In this document: positions 22,867 through 34,105 of the stretch, in pieces
Layout of the letters: every line of letters starts with the position of its first letter
Numbering within the stretch: position 1 is the stretch's first letter
Assembly (NCBI RefSeq): GCF_034190915.1
Contig: NW_026947486.1
Span: forward strand, 18,936,001-19,000,000
DNA from: Cavia porcellus
Lineage: Eukaryota > Chordata > Mammalia > Rodentia > Caviidae
Reading direction: 5' to 3'
Length of the DNA stretch: 64,000 nucleotides
Made by a program: the position numbers and the translations under genes
The notes under the pieces: generated by a model
Database searches by the model: none
What the model saw: the letters and a program-made list of their open reading frames with translations, nothing else
What the model was told of the DNA's origin: nothing

Positions 22867-23920
22867 TTATTCCCTCATTCCACTGTCTGCCCTGTTCATT
22901 GAGGCCTCTCTTCCACTGTTGCTGGAATCCTGGTATCTCTTCCTCTCTTTCTCTGTAATGTCCTTCAGCACTCTCTGTAGGGTTGGATTGGTGGCCATGA
23001 ACTCCCACAGTTCCTCCTTGTCTTGAAAATATCTTATTTCCCCATTAATTTTGAGAGAGAGTTTTGACGGGTATATGAGCTTTGGTTGCATATCATTTTC
23101 TTTCAGGACTTGGAATATTTCTCCCCACTCCCTTCTTGACTTAAGAGTTTGTGTTGATAAGTCTGCTGTTATTTTGATAGTTTTCCCGTTGTAGGTAATC
23201 TGTGTCTTTTCTTTGGCTGCTTTTAATATTCTGTTCTTTTGGTGGATTTCTGGAATCTTTATTATTATATGTCTAGGTGTAGATCTGTTTTGGTTGTAGG
23301 TAGCTGGTGTTCTGTGTGCCTCTTTTATCTGGATATCATTTCTTTTTGCTAAATATGGGAAATTTTGCTTTAATATATCTGTGAATATTCTTTTATTCCA
23401 TTTTTGGTTGCTCCTGCTTCCTCATTCACATTCTTTATTCTTAAGTTATGTATCTTTTTGTCATCTTCTAGTTTTTGAATTGCTTCTTTCTGGTTCCTTG
23501 TTATTTTTAAGAGGCTTTTTCCTTCACGATCATATGCCATAAATCTCTCTTCAAGTTTCAGAAGGCTGTCTTTAGTTTCTGTCAAGGCACTTTGACAGTG
23601 TTCAGTGGAGTTTTTGATTTCCTGGTAATCTCTTTGGATCTGTTTCATGCATTCTAAGTTATGTTTAAATTCTTCTTCAGAAGTTTCTCTTTCTTTTCTG
23701 ATTTCCTCAGTTCTTCCATCTGCGTTCTCTTGGACGGGGCTTGTCATTTCTTTAATTAATCTCTTTATATCTTGCCTCACTTGAATCAGGAGTACAGCTT
23801 TAAATTCATCTATGAGATCATGAAGGTACTTTTTAATTTTGGCGGATGCTGTGTTGAGCAATGGATGGTTACTGTGCTTGTTCTCTTCAGTGTTTACTTC
23901 TCCTGGGCTTATTTTCTCAT
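22867..23920 (-). pseudogene. HAL1-C ORF1 (broken)
   Basis: The likely original start is ATG at 23918-23920; its third codon is followed by TAA, implying an early frameshift. A long open stretch (23861-23370) carries a coiled coil with repeated Lys/Glu/Gln and the RRM block DKKIHNLRIKNVNEEAG. The C-terminal domain is open at 23091-22867 (QPKLIYPSKLSLKINGE, RYFQDKEELWEF). A frame change lies between 23370 and 23091. It is the same ORF1 type as HAL1-A and HAL1-B. Confidence 0.85.
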
Positions 23921-25087
23921 GTTGGGCGGCTGGAGATTTTTTTTTTTAATTTTTATCTCTTTTCTTGTTTCTGGTTTCTTTCAGACTGTCCTGGGGTTCT
24001 CTGGCCCTCTCTGAATCGCTTAGGGCCTTTCAGAAGTGTGCTGACTTGAGTTTTTGCTGTCCTCCCCAATTTGCTGTTATCTGGGGTAGGCTGGGATGCA
24101 GGGGCAGTACAGGCTAGTCTCCAGCCTCTGCGCCAGTCAATCTGTAAATTAGGCTGTACTTTCTGGATGTCACTGAGTTGTGACTATTTTGTATCTGCTT
24201 ATTGGGCCCCAAGCAGAGGCTTGGTTTAGCCCCAGTAGCTCCTGCCGGTTCTCTTTGTATCAAAAGCAGCTGGCTAGTGTCACTATTGCACAGGGTTCTG
24301 CCCAAATCCCAGCTGTTCTCTTCCAGACCTCTCTGTGACAGGAGCACCAGAACAGCAGATCTGCCCAAATCCAAGATGTCTCCCACTAGTTCTCTGTATG
24401 ACGCTGAAGCCAGCAGGTACTGAGGCTCTGCCCAATTTCAAGATGTCTTCCACCAGCCCTCCCTACAGGGGGACTCAGTGATGTCACCAAGCTGTAGGTT
24501 CTGCCCAACTCTAAGATGTCTGCCACCAGACTCTGTGTTATTGATGTCCCCGTGGTGGCGGGCACTGCCCAGTTCCAAGATGTTCTCTGGCCAACCCCAG
24601 CAGCCGTGGGGTCCCCAGTACTCACCAGGGTCCAGCGCAGGTCCTCCTCCTGGGTCCACCACACACCACGCCATCCACCTTTCCCGCGCTCCCGGCACAG
24701 CGCAGAATGGTCAGAAATCTGCTCAGCATTCAGCTTTGGAGCTCCAGAGCCTTTCATGATCTCCTCTGGTGCAGCAGGACAGTCCTGGGGCTGCTTCTTG
24801 GGGTCCCAGGTCTCAGTTTCCAGCAGTCACCAAAAGCCAACACAGCTTTTCCTGTTGGGTCCACGGGTCAGTTTGTTGATTTAAAGGCATGGGATTTGCA
24901 GCCTCCCATTATCAGCCTTCACAGTCTCAGCATGACTTTAAATCCTCCAGCTGCACTGTCTTGGTTAATAAGAATCGTTATCCATTTGTCTGGCCCTCTC
25001 CATGTTGTCATATTCTATCTTCTAATATGATTTCTCCAGAGAGACTCTCCGCCCGATCCCCTAGCAAGCCGCCATTTTCTCCCTCCC
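23921..25087 (-). promoter_or_regulatory. HAL1-C 5' UTR, GC-rich with internal repeats
   Basis: On the plus strand it contains repeated phrases built on 'ctgcccaa(a/t)t(c/t)caagatg' near 24300-24600, giving imperfect units of roughly 60-100 bp. It begins (minus strand) with gggagggagaaaatggcggc. It sits where an internal LINE promoter is expected. The open frames here are chance frames of the GC-rich repeat. Confidence 0.6.
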
Positions 25088-25200
25088 TTTTGAGACAGAA
25101 TCTAATTAAGTTTCCAAGGCTGGTCTTGAGCTTGTGATCCTCTTCCCTCACAATCCCAAGTATCTAGGATTACAGGTACATGCCACTATTCCCAGTGACA
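25088..25200 (-). repeat. B1-ID SINE, right part
   Basis: Continuation of the SINE at 21300-21395: 'ttttgagacagaatctaatt', 'ggctggtcttgagcttgtga', 'tatctaggattacaggtaca'. Confidence 0.85.
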
Positions 25201-26580
25201 GGACAGTTTTTGTGGGTTTTTGTGCCTGAGAGAGTTAAGAGAAATGTGTTTAGATCTAGCCACCTAGCACTGCTGTACCTCCCCCATGTCCACCTCATGC
25301 AAGCACAGGAAAATTCTGCTTGTCTATTTCAGTCACCTTTTGAGCCTGGAAAGTAGTTCTTCTGATGGACACTGTCATGCCTTACTTAAATGCATCCCTC
25401 AAGTTCTATAGAGCCATGCCCTTCATGGCCACTTTTTCCTAGAGCAGGTTTCCATTGCCCTCCTACTTGAGTATTTGACTAGGCCACTGGCCATTTCCCA
25501 TGAATGAGGAAAAACATAAACACAGAGGCTTTCTCCTGTTTAGCTCTGTCTTTCTAGACAAACAACCTGTAGTTAAATACACTGAGCTGACTGCTTTTAC
25601 CTTCTTCAGTCACTTTCCAAATAGGATATTGTTCATTCAGCGTGGATCTTCCATCCATGAATGCTGCAGTTCTATACTTGTCCATTGACAGGTGATTATA
25701 GGGTGCTACTGAAGAACCCATCAGCGTCTTGTGTAGTTTAGAGTCAATCCTAGGGAAGAGGAGGACCCTGCTTGTGATACTGTGAGTGCTTCTGTTACTA
25801 TGGACAGGGTCTTCTGATCCAGGGGCAACAGAAACAAAACAGGCCAAGAAATATGAACACTCAGGTAAACCTTTAATTTGATGGTGGGGGCAGTTACTGT
25901 AAGGAAAAAGGGGGCAGTATCGATAGCAAGATCAAGTTGCCCTGTGGACAAAAAGAAAGGGCAGACGTTTTTCAGGTTTCTGGGCTAGAATCTGGTTGAT
26001 AATTACCTCATTTCTGGTTCTGTGGGGGTAGCTCCAGAGATAGACTTACCGGCTGAGAGGGCAAACTGGTTCACCTGAGATGACTGCTTCTGTCTAGGAG
26101 GATCATGGCAGGATCTGTCTGTGAGGCTCTGCTGTTGCTAGAATCCAAGTTGACTGCAAGTTTAGGGCAATGACTGGAGACTTCTAGGTACCACTGGATG
26201 GGGGGGGTCTGGAACAGGACAAAAAGGCTGGTGACAGGATGTCCCTGCAAATCTTGAAAATGCCTTACTGGTGTCTTTATTCTTGAAGGTAGTAGTTCCA
26301 ATTTTAGAACTGTTACCCCTTTATAGCCAGTTTTTAGACACATACTCCTTATGCAGTTAGTATCCCTACCTGTAGAGCTGAGCAAGGATCTAACCCTAAG
26401 TTTAAGGTAATAAAGGAAACAGATACAAGCCAAAGACAGAGATGCCAACCTTTATCCTACCTTTAGTTACCCTAGTGGGCATATGTAGACCCAAGTGAAG
26501 AGTTGATGCTTTTAGGAAAAGCAGCCACTCAATCCCTACTATATCTCCTTGTACTATAGAAAACTAAATTAGATAGAAAT
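25201..26580 (-). other. Possible ERVL internal sequence
   Basis: No usable open frame. Its position between the integrase fragment to the left and an LTR-like block to the right, plus general resemblance to ERVL internal sequence, suggest the 5' part of the same minus-strand provirus. I cannot identify specific gag or pol motifs, so this is a weak call. Confidence 0.35.
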
Positions 26581-26584
26581 TAAT

Positions 26585-27260
26585 ATGGAGTTAGAGAGTG
26601 TTGTAGTCAGGCTTTTCAGGGAAATAGGTTAAATACAGGATACAAAATTTATAGGGTTATTTTATAATATTCACCTAAAAAGTCAAATGTGGAGAAGAAC
26701 AGTAGATCTGTCCACACACTACAGACCCACAGAATCCAGCTGAGGGCCTGGATCCCATGGCAGTGTCTTGCACGAGTTCAGCTGGAGGTCCAGAGCCTAC
26801 AACACTGTCTCACGCAAGTCTGTATAAAGGATTTGCACTGATAAGGCCCAAAGGTCAGTGTTGAAGCTAGAAAGTCTGCACCAGCAAGATGAAGGATCTG
26901 CACTGAAGTCAGGAAGTGATGCTTAAGGTAAAGACCAGAGCTTCCCTAAAGAGACCAGCCAGCCATCCTCAGCGACAGCAAGGACCTGAGCCCCTCCAAT
27001 GATAAGAACACCCCAGTTCATTTCAGGAAAACCAGTGTGACAAGCTTCTGCAGGAGGATTAACAGCACATCATCTTTACTTCCATTTCTCCTTTAAATTG
27101 ACCATTAGTTAATCCACCACGGAGAGGTATTGGGCCCTCAAGGAAGACAGCACAAAAAATACAGGCATCAAAATTGTGACTGGAGGTGAATCTGGAGAGA
27201 GCCAGGCCTCAGAATGGGGATGCAGTAGTCAGGCTTGTGAGCCCTGTTAGGGATAAACAA
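26585..27260. repeat. LTR-like block
   Basis: Opens with 'gttgtagtcaggcttttcag' and closes near a related 'gcagtagtcaggcttgtgag' at about 27226. It contains repeated phrases such as 'gaaggatctgcactga'. The pattern resembles an ERVL-class LTR, but I cannot name the family. Confidence 0.4.
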
Positions 27261-27343
27261 TAGCTTGACATTATACTGTAATTGGCTCTACTTGGTCCAG
27301 TGGAATTTAAAAGGTTTTAAAATATGAATTCGTTTTTTTATTT

Positions 27344-27535
27344 TTATTTTGTGATACTGGGAATTGAACCCAAGGCCTTAACACTGAACTACATCCTTAA
27401 CCCTATATTATTTTTACTTTGAGACAGGATCTAAGACACTAAATTGTCCAGGATGGACTTGAACTTGCAGTCCGCCTGCCTCAGCCTCCCACAGGGCTGA
27501 AATAATAGGCTTCTGCCACCACATTCTGCTGTATT
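27344..27535 (-). repeat. B1-ID dimeric SINE
   Basis: Minus strand: ID ('actgggaattgaacccaagg') followed by B1 ('tgagacaggatctaagacac', 'gcctgcctcagcctcccaca'). Confidence 0.88.
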
Positions 27536-27539
27536 CAGT

Positions 27540-28029
27540 TTTTTAAATGGATACTTTAAAAAATCTATTTCTTCTTGATTAAATGTTGGTATTTTGTGGA
27601 TTCCTTGGAATTAGTCCATTTTATCTAAGTTGTTGAGTTTATGTGAATAAAGGTGTTCATTCCTTTTTCTTTTTTCAGTGTGTGTGGAGTATACAATGAT
27701 ATTGCTTTTGCTACTTCTGATATTTGATAACATTTCTTTTGTTTTTTTTTCTTCTTTGTTGTCTGGCTAGTTTATCAATCATCAATCTTTTTCAAAATGA
27801 ATTTTTGGTGACATCTATTTATTATTTTACCTATTTTTAACTTCACTTGTCTCTTTTTTTATTATTTCTTTTTTTCTATTTGCTTTAAATTTTTCTCTTA
27901 ATTCTAGTTTACAAAATATAAGGTTAGATTGTAGATCTCAGACCTTTTTTTTTCTTAAGTATTTGTTGGTATAAATTTCAACCTCAGTAATACATTAGCA
28001 GTATCTCACAAATATGGATATGTTGTGTT
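27540..28029 (-). mobile_element. Old L1M ORF2 fragment (left part)
   Basis: Minus-strand, AT-rich remnant. Its end, 'ggatatgttgtgttttcatt', continues at 35026 with 'ttttcaaaatatttctaatt', the known order in old L1 ORF2. L1-D inserted here. Confidence 0.7.
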
Positions 28030-28041
28030 TTCATTTTCTTT

Positions 28042-29220
28042 TTTTTAAATTTTATTTAAAAGGAAAAAGAGAAAAAAACAAAACAAAACAAAGCATTGTA
28101 AGGGTACAAGTCATACAGAACTACAAAAAAAAAACAGTAAGAAATCACCAGTTAATAGATTACATATTTTTATCTTAGAAATACTTGCTCAAGTCACAGT
28201 ATCAAAGGATACAAAGTGGACATTCAAACACTGAGACTGCAAACAGTTGTGTCCAATGATCCAACCAAAAACATTAATATGGTCAGCTATTTAACACCCC
28301 TAAACACACCTGCTGTTGTATCTTTTAGAGCACTTGTTTCCCTCCCTTTATATAACAAAATTTACACATTTTGGGTTTTATTACTCCTTAGTTCTTATTA
28401 CTTTTTGGGGGGGGAGAGAATAAAGTCAAATATGGCAAAACAAAGCTGTCAGTCAAAACCAAGGATAGACATAGCACATGATGTAAAAACAGAGTACAGG
28501 GTTATCAACAATGGTTACCATAATGTCTCTTGTTTCCTTAAAAAGAATAGTCTATCTCATTAGGTATTATAAAGTTGAACAAAACAGTAGAGAACAAGAC
28601 CAATAAACCTTAAGCATTGTAAACATTACAGGACTTCCAAAGGAGACAACAGTCAAACCAGAATGGGCATCTTAGTGAATCTTACTGCCTTCAAAGTAGT
28701 TGCCTATACCATCAAACTTGATACTATAATACAGAATGGAACAGAGTCTAATCAGTCAAAACAAGATACTGGGAGTATTACAGGACTTCAAATCAAGTTA
28801 ATAGGAAATCAAAAAAAGTTACTATTATATATCCTGCTAATTTTTTAAACTTTTCCCCTTAATTAAAAAAAACATAAAAATAACTAAATAATTTTTTTAA
28901 TGAATAAGGGAGAGATTGAGATAAAAGAGGCCATGACAATATAACAATACAGGTCAAAGTATGACTGTTTCATCAACCTAGTGCTTTACCACCAAATAAC
29001 CCAACTTAACTGTAGTTACCACAGTGTCTGTCTTTTTCCTTGAAATATTTGAATATAACTTCATATACAACAGCTTCAAATATTTCCATATCAAGAAGCC
29101 CAGAATAAAGCCTTTCCAATTAATAAGTGAAAACTTTACAAGGCTTCAAGGCCACCTAATGGGGAATCATGATTACCACATATTTTTATATATTTGAATC
29201 ATTATTTACATTAGGGAAAC
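28042..29220 (-). other. L1-D 3' UTR with degenerate tandem modules
   Basis: AT-rich, with A/T-rich spacers separating recurrent modules, such as the paired 'taatgtctcttgtttcctta' at about 28525 and 'cagtgtctgtctttttcctt' at about 29023. The open frame at 28216-28563 is a chance frame within this UTR. Confidence 0.75.
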
Positions 29221-32200
29221 TATTCGGTATTCACACGTGCGAGATTGATTTATTTCACTTATGAGTATGGTCTCAAGCTGCGCCCATTTATTGATAAATA
29301 TCTCAATGTGATCCTTTATAGCTCAGTAATACTGCATTGTATAGAAATACCACAACTTTTTTATCCATTCCTCAGTTGATGGACATGGGTTGTTTCCAAG
29401 ATCTGGCGATTACAAATTGTGCTGCTATAAACATGGGTGCACATAGATCACTGTGGTATGATGCTTTCAGTTCTTCTGGGAATATGCCTAGAAGTGGAAT
29501 AGCTGGAATAAATGTAACTTCCAATCCCAGCTTTTTGAGAAATCTCCAGACTGACGTCCACAATGGTTGTACCAGTCTACACTCCCACCAACAGTGTAGG
29601 AGAGTTCCTTTTCCCCCACAGCCTCTCCAGCATTTGTTGTTGTTGGTTTTCTTGATCCTGGCCATTCTTTCAGGAGTGAGATGGCATCTCAGTGTGGTTT
29701 TAATTTGCATTTCTCTAATGACCAATGATGATGAACATTTTTTCATGTATTTATTTGCCATTTTTATTTCTTCATCTAAGAAGTGCGTATTCATCTCAGA
29801 TGCCCATTTTTGGATTGGATCTTTGAATTTTGGGGTCTGAGTTTTTTTAATTCTTTATATGTTTTAGACAAGAGTCCCTTGTCTGAGAGAGAGTTCAATA
29901 AAATCTTTTCCCAGTTTGTGGCTTTTCTTTTCAGCAGGCTGGAGATTTCTTTTCACGTGCAGAAATGTTTTAATAAGAAGTGGTCCCAGTTATTGATTCT
30001 GGGAAGTATTTCCCATGCGGTTTGAGTCCTGTTCATGAATTCTCTACCTACGCCTATGTCTTCAAGGTTTCTACCCAATTTGTCTTCCAATAGATTTAGT
30101 GTTTCTGTTTTAATATTCAGATCGTTGACCCATTTAGATTTTAATTCAGTACATGGTGATAGGCATGGGTCTAGCTTTAGTTTTCGGCAAATGGAGAGCC
30201 AGTTTTTCCAGCACCATTTATTAAAGAGACTGTCATTTTTCCAGTGAATCTGCTTGGCTCCTTTATCAAAGATAAGGTGGTTGAGTGTGTTTGTAGTTGT
30301 GGTTGTATCTCCTAATCTATTCCATTGATCTTCGGCTCTGTTTTGATTCCAATACCATGTTGATTTTACTACTGTTGCTTTGTAGTATAACTTCAAGTCA
30401 GGGATTGTGATGCCTCCGGCCTTGCCTTTGCTGCTTAGAATTGCCTTTGCTATTCTAGGTCTCCTCTGGTTCCAGATGAATTTTAGGAGTGATTTCTCTA
30501 GATCTATAAGGTATGTTGACAGTATTTTTATTGGGATTGCATTGAATCTGTATAACAGTTTTGGGAGAATGGCCGTTTTCACAATGTTTATTCTTCCTAT
30601 CCATGAGCAAGGGACATTTTTCCATTTTCTGAGATCATATTCAATTTCTTTTTGTAGTGTATTATAATTTTCCTTGTATAGGACTTTCACTTCTTTTGTA
30701 AGAGTAATTCCTAAATATTTCATTTTTTTGCTTGCTAATGTGAAGAGTGCAGTTTCTCTTATTTCCCTCTCTGTGATTTTGTTGTTCATATATAGGAATG
30801 CTATTGATTTCTGAGTATTGATTTTGTATCTGGCTACATTACTGAATTTATTTATTGTATCTAAGAGTCTTTTAATGGGGTTTAGGGGGTCTTCTATGTA
30901 GAGTATCATGTCATCTGCAAACATGATAATTTAACTTCTTCTTTTCCTTTCTTTACCCCTTTTATTTCTCTCTCTTGCCTAATTGCCCTGGCTAGTACTT
31001 CCAGTACTACATTAAATAGGAGTGGTGATAAAGGACATCCTTGTCTTATGCCTGATTTTAAAGTAAAATCTTTCAAGTTTTGGCCATTTAGTATAATGCT
31101 GGCTGTTGGTTTGTCATAAATGGCCTTTATTATATTGAGTTAAAGACCATCTATTCCGATTTTCTGTAAAGTTCTTATCATGAATGAATGTTGGACCTTA
31201 TCGAAGGCTTTTTCTGCATCTGTAGAAATGATCATGTGATTCTTACTTTTGGCTTTATTGATATGGTGGATTACATTTATTGATTTATGTATGTTGAACC
31301 ATCCTTGCATTCCTGGGATGAATCCCACTTGGTCATGATGTATAATCTTCTTGATGATGCTGCATTCTATTTGCCAATATTTTATTGAGGATTTTTGCAT
31401 CTGTGTTCATTAGGGAGATAAGTCTATAGTTCTCTTTTTAGTTGGGCCTTTCTCAGATTTTGGTACTAGAGTAATATTTGCTTCCAGGAATGACTTAGGA
31501 AGGACTGCTACCTTTTCAATTTCATTGAATAATTTGAGGAGTGTCGGCATTAGGTCTTCTTTGTATTTCTTGTAGAATTCTGCAGTGAATCCATCTGGGC
31601 CTGGGCTCTTTGTAGATAAGGACTTAATTAAATTTTCAATTTCATTAAGAGAGATTGGGTTATTCAACAGTTTTACATCCTCTTGATCTAGCTTTGGTAC
31701 TTCATATGTTTCTAAGAATCTGTCTATTTCTTCTGTGTTATCAAACCTCTGAGAGTAGAGGTTTTTGAAATAGGTGTTGATGATCTTCTGTATTTCTATT
31801 GGGTCTGTAGTGATTTCACCTTTTTCATTTCTTATTGCATGAATTTGAGCTTTTTCTTCCCTTTTTAAAATACGGTTGGCTAGGGATTTATCAATTTTAT
31901 TTATTCTTTCAAAGAATCAACTCTTTGATTCGTTGATTCTTTGGATTGTTTTCTTAGTCTCTATTGCATTGATTTCTGCTCTGATTTTTATAATTTCCTC
32001 TCTTGTTTTGGCTTTGGGCTTGACTTGCTCTTCTTTTTCTAGCTGTTTGAGGTGTGACATCAAGTTATTTATTTGTATTCGTTCTAATTTCCTGATGTGG
32101 GAACTCGGTGCAATAAATTTTCCTCTGAGGACGCCTTTCATTGCATCCCACAAATTCCAGTAAGTTGTATCTGCATTTTCATTTTCTTTTAGGTATTGTT

Positions 32201-33033
32201 TAATTTCTTCTGTGACCCACTGATTACTCAAGAGTGTGTTATTCAGTTTCCATGTGTTTGCAGGATTTTTGCAGTATCTTTTATCATTAATTTCTAATTT
32301 CAGAGCGCTATAATCCGATAACACGCAAGGGATGATTTCAACTCTTTTGCATTTGTTTAAATATGTTCTGTGAGCTAATATATGGTCTATTTTAGCGAAT
32401 GATCCATGTACTGCTGAGAAGAATGTGTATTCTGATGTTGTTGGGTGAAACATTCTGTTTATGTCTATCAAATCCATTTGTTCGCAGGTGTGATTCAGTT
32501 CTGTTATTTCTTTGCTCATTTTCTGTCTGGTTGATCTTTCCCTTGGTGTCAATGGCGTATTAAGGTCTCCTGTTACAATTGTGTTACTGATAATTTGAGT
32601 TTTCATTTCTGTTAATAGTTGTTTTATATAACCTGGTGCTCTGGAGTTTGGTGCGTATATATTTAAGATAGTTATCTCTTCCTCTTGGAGTTTTCCCCTT
32701 ACGAGTATGTAGTGACCTTCTTTGTCCTTTATGGTCATTGTTGGTTTAAAGTTCACATTGTCTGCAAACAGAATGGCTACTCCTGCTTTTTTTTTTTTTT
32801 TTTTTTTGGAATCTTGCTGCATGAAGTATTGCTTTCCATCCTTTGACTTTCAGTCTGTGAGTATCCTTCTGGGTTAGATGGGTTTCCTGTAAACAGCATA
32901 TGGTTGGATTTTGTTTCTTGATCCATTCTGCTAGTCTGTTTCTTTTGATTGGTGCATTGAGACCATTTACATTAATGGTTATTACTGTGAAATGCTGGTT
33001 TATTGTAGGAATGTTATCTCTCTGCTGTTGCAT
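29221..33033 (-). pseudogene. L1-D ORF2 (endonuclease-RT, few lesions)
   Basis: L1 ORF2p nicks target DNA and copies its RNA into the nick. Order on the minus strand: endonuclease start VITINVNGLNAPIKRNRLAE with LQETHLTQKD (33033-32746 and 32822-31917), RT blocks (31667-31140), active site [12 protein letters not shown] intact (30924), and the C-terminal region to about 29221. Lesions: a T21 run (A21 in sense) at 32787-32807 that shifts frame; the catalytic SDH motif reads SDY near 32320; frame breaks near 31917, 31410, 31140, 30924 and 29953. The frames together cover nearly the whole protein. Confidence 0.9.
32787..32807. repeat. T21 homopolymer inside L1-D ORF2
   Basis: A 21-base T run on the plus strand. 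Related copies have only 5-7 A at the same place (about 2090, 39248 and 42250 on the sense strand). Confidence 0.95.
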
Positions 33034-33056
33034 CTTTATCTTTCTGTTCTGTTTAA

Positions 33057-34105
33057 TTATTTGCTTTGCTTAGTGGTTTTTTTCCTTTGTGTATCTAAAC
33101 TGTCTTTCAGTATTTTTTGCAGGGTTGGTTTGGTGTTCATGAAGTTCTTCAGCTGTTCTTTGTCATGGAAGTATCGTATTTCACCATCAATTTTGAATGA
33201 TAGCTTTGCAGGATATATCAGTCTAGGTTGGAAATCATTTTGCTTTAGGATCTGGAATACTTCACTCCATGCTCTTCTTGACTTTATTGTTTGTGCTGAG
33301 AAGTTTGCTCTGATTCTGATAGGTTTTCCTTTATAAGTGATCTGTCTTTTCTCTCTGACAGCTTTTAATAATCTATTCTTGTGTTGGATTTCTGGGATGA
33401 TGATTATTGTATGTCTGGGTGTAGTTTTATTTTGGTTATGACTATTTAGAGTTCTATATGCTTCACTGATCCTGATGTCAGTTTCTGATCTCATGCTTGG
33501 GAAATTTTCAGCTATTACTTCTCTAAATATCCTCTTGACATCCTTTATGTTGTCCCTTTCTTTTTCATTAATCCCTATCATTCTTATGTTATTTTTCTTT
33601 GCATCATCTTGCAGTTGTTGAATTGTTGTTTCCTGATTCCTTGTTATTTCTAAAAGATCTTTCCTTTCCTGTTCACTAGCTGCAATCCTGTCTTCAAGGT
33701 CTGAAATTCTATCTTCACTTTCATTGAGGCAGTTTTTACAACTTTCAGTGGAGTTTTTATTTCCTATATATCTCTCTGCATCTGCATTATGTATTCTGTT
33801 TGTTTCTTATATTGCTCATCTAGGGATTCTATCTTTTTGTTTAGTTTCTCCAATTTTTTAACTGTGTTTTCTTTAGATATATTCAGAATCTCTTTCATTT
33901 CTTTTATCATTTCTTCTTTTACCTAGGAGATTATTTCGAGTTTGAATTTCTTTAAAGCTTCCTGGATTTGCTTGTTAATTTCAGTAGCTATTGTGTCTGA
34001 TATTTGAGGTGAATGGCATATGTTTTCTTCTATATACATTGCTCCTAGGGTTTCTTGAGGTGGGCTGGATGTTTGAAGTTGTAATTTTGTCTTTCGTTTT
34101 GTCAT
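33057..34105 (-). pseudogene. L1-D ORF1 (broken)
   Basis: Starts at ATG 34105 (MTKRKTKLQLQTSSPPQE). A CAG-to-TAG type change stops it after residue 60 (about 33923). The C-terminal half is open at 33581-33057 and carries IGINEKERDNIKDVKR and the C-terminal domain (NDFQPRLIYPAKLSFKIDGE). The coiled coil (33920-33600) is interrupted by a small indel. This ORF1 type is clearly different from that of HAL1-A/B/C. Confidence 0.9.

Larger units (their letters stand above)
21396..25087 (-). mobile_element. HAL1-C: full-length ORF1-only L1 derivative
   Basis: A 3.7-kb minus-strand element with a complete layout: GC-rich 5' UTR (about 25087-23921), ORF1 (about 23920-22867), about 1.47 kb of 3' UTR and an A-rich tail (poly-T on the plus strand at 21396). 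No ORF2 endonuclease or reverse transcriptase sequence lies between ORF1 and the tail. It is flanked by a 12-bp duplication, ttttgagacaga, at 21384-21395 and 25088-25099, inside a SINE. ORF1 is of the HAL1-A/B type rather than the L1-D type. The 5' UTR differs from that of HAL1-A and HAL1-B. Confidence 0.85.

Noticed and set aside
24386..25137. Overlapping open frames of 80-123 residues
   Set aside because: Chance frames in the GC-rich 5' UTR of HAL1-C.
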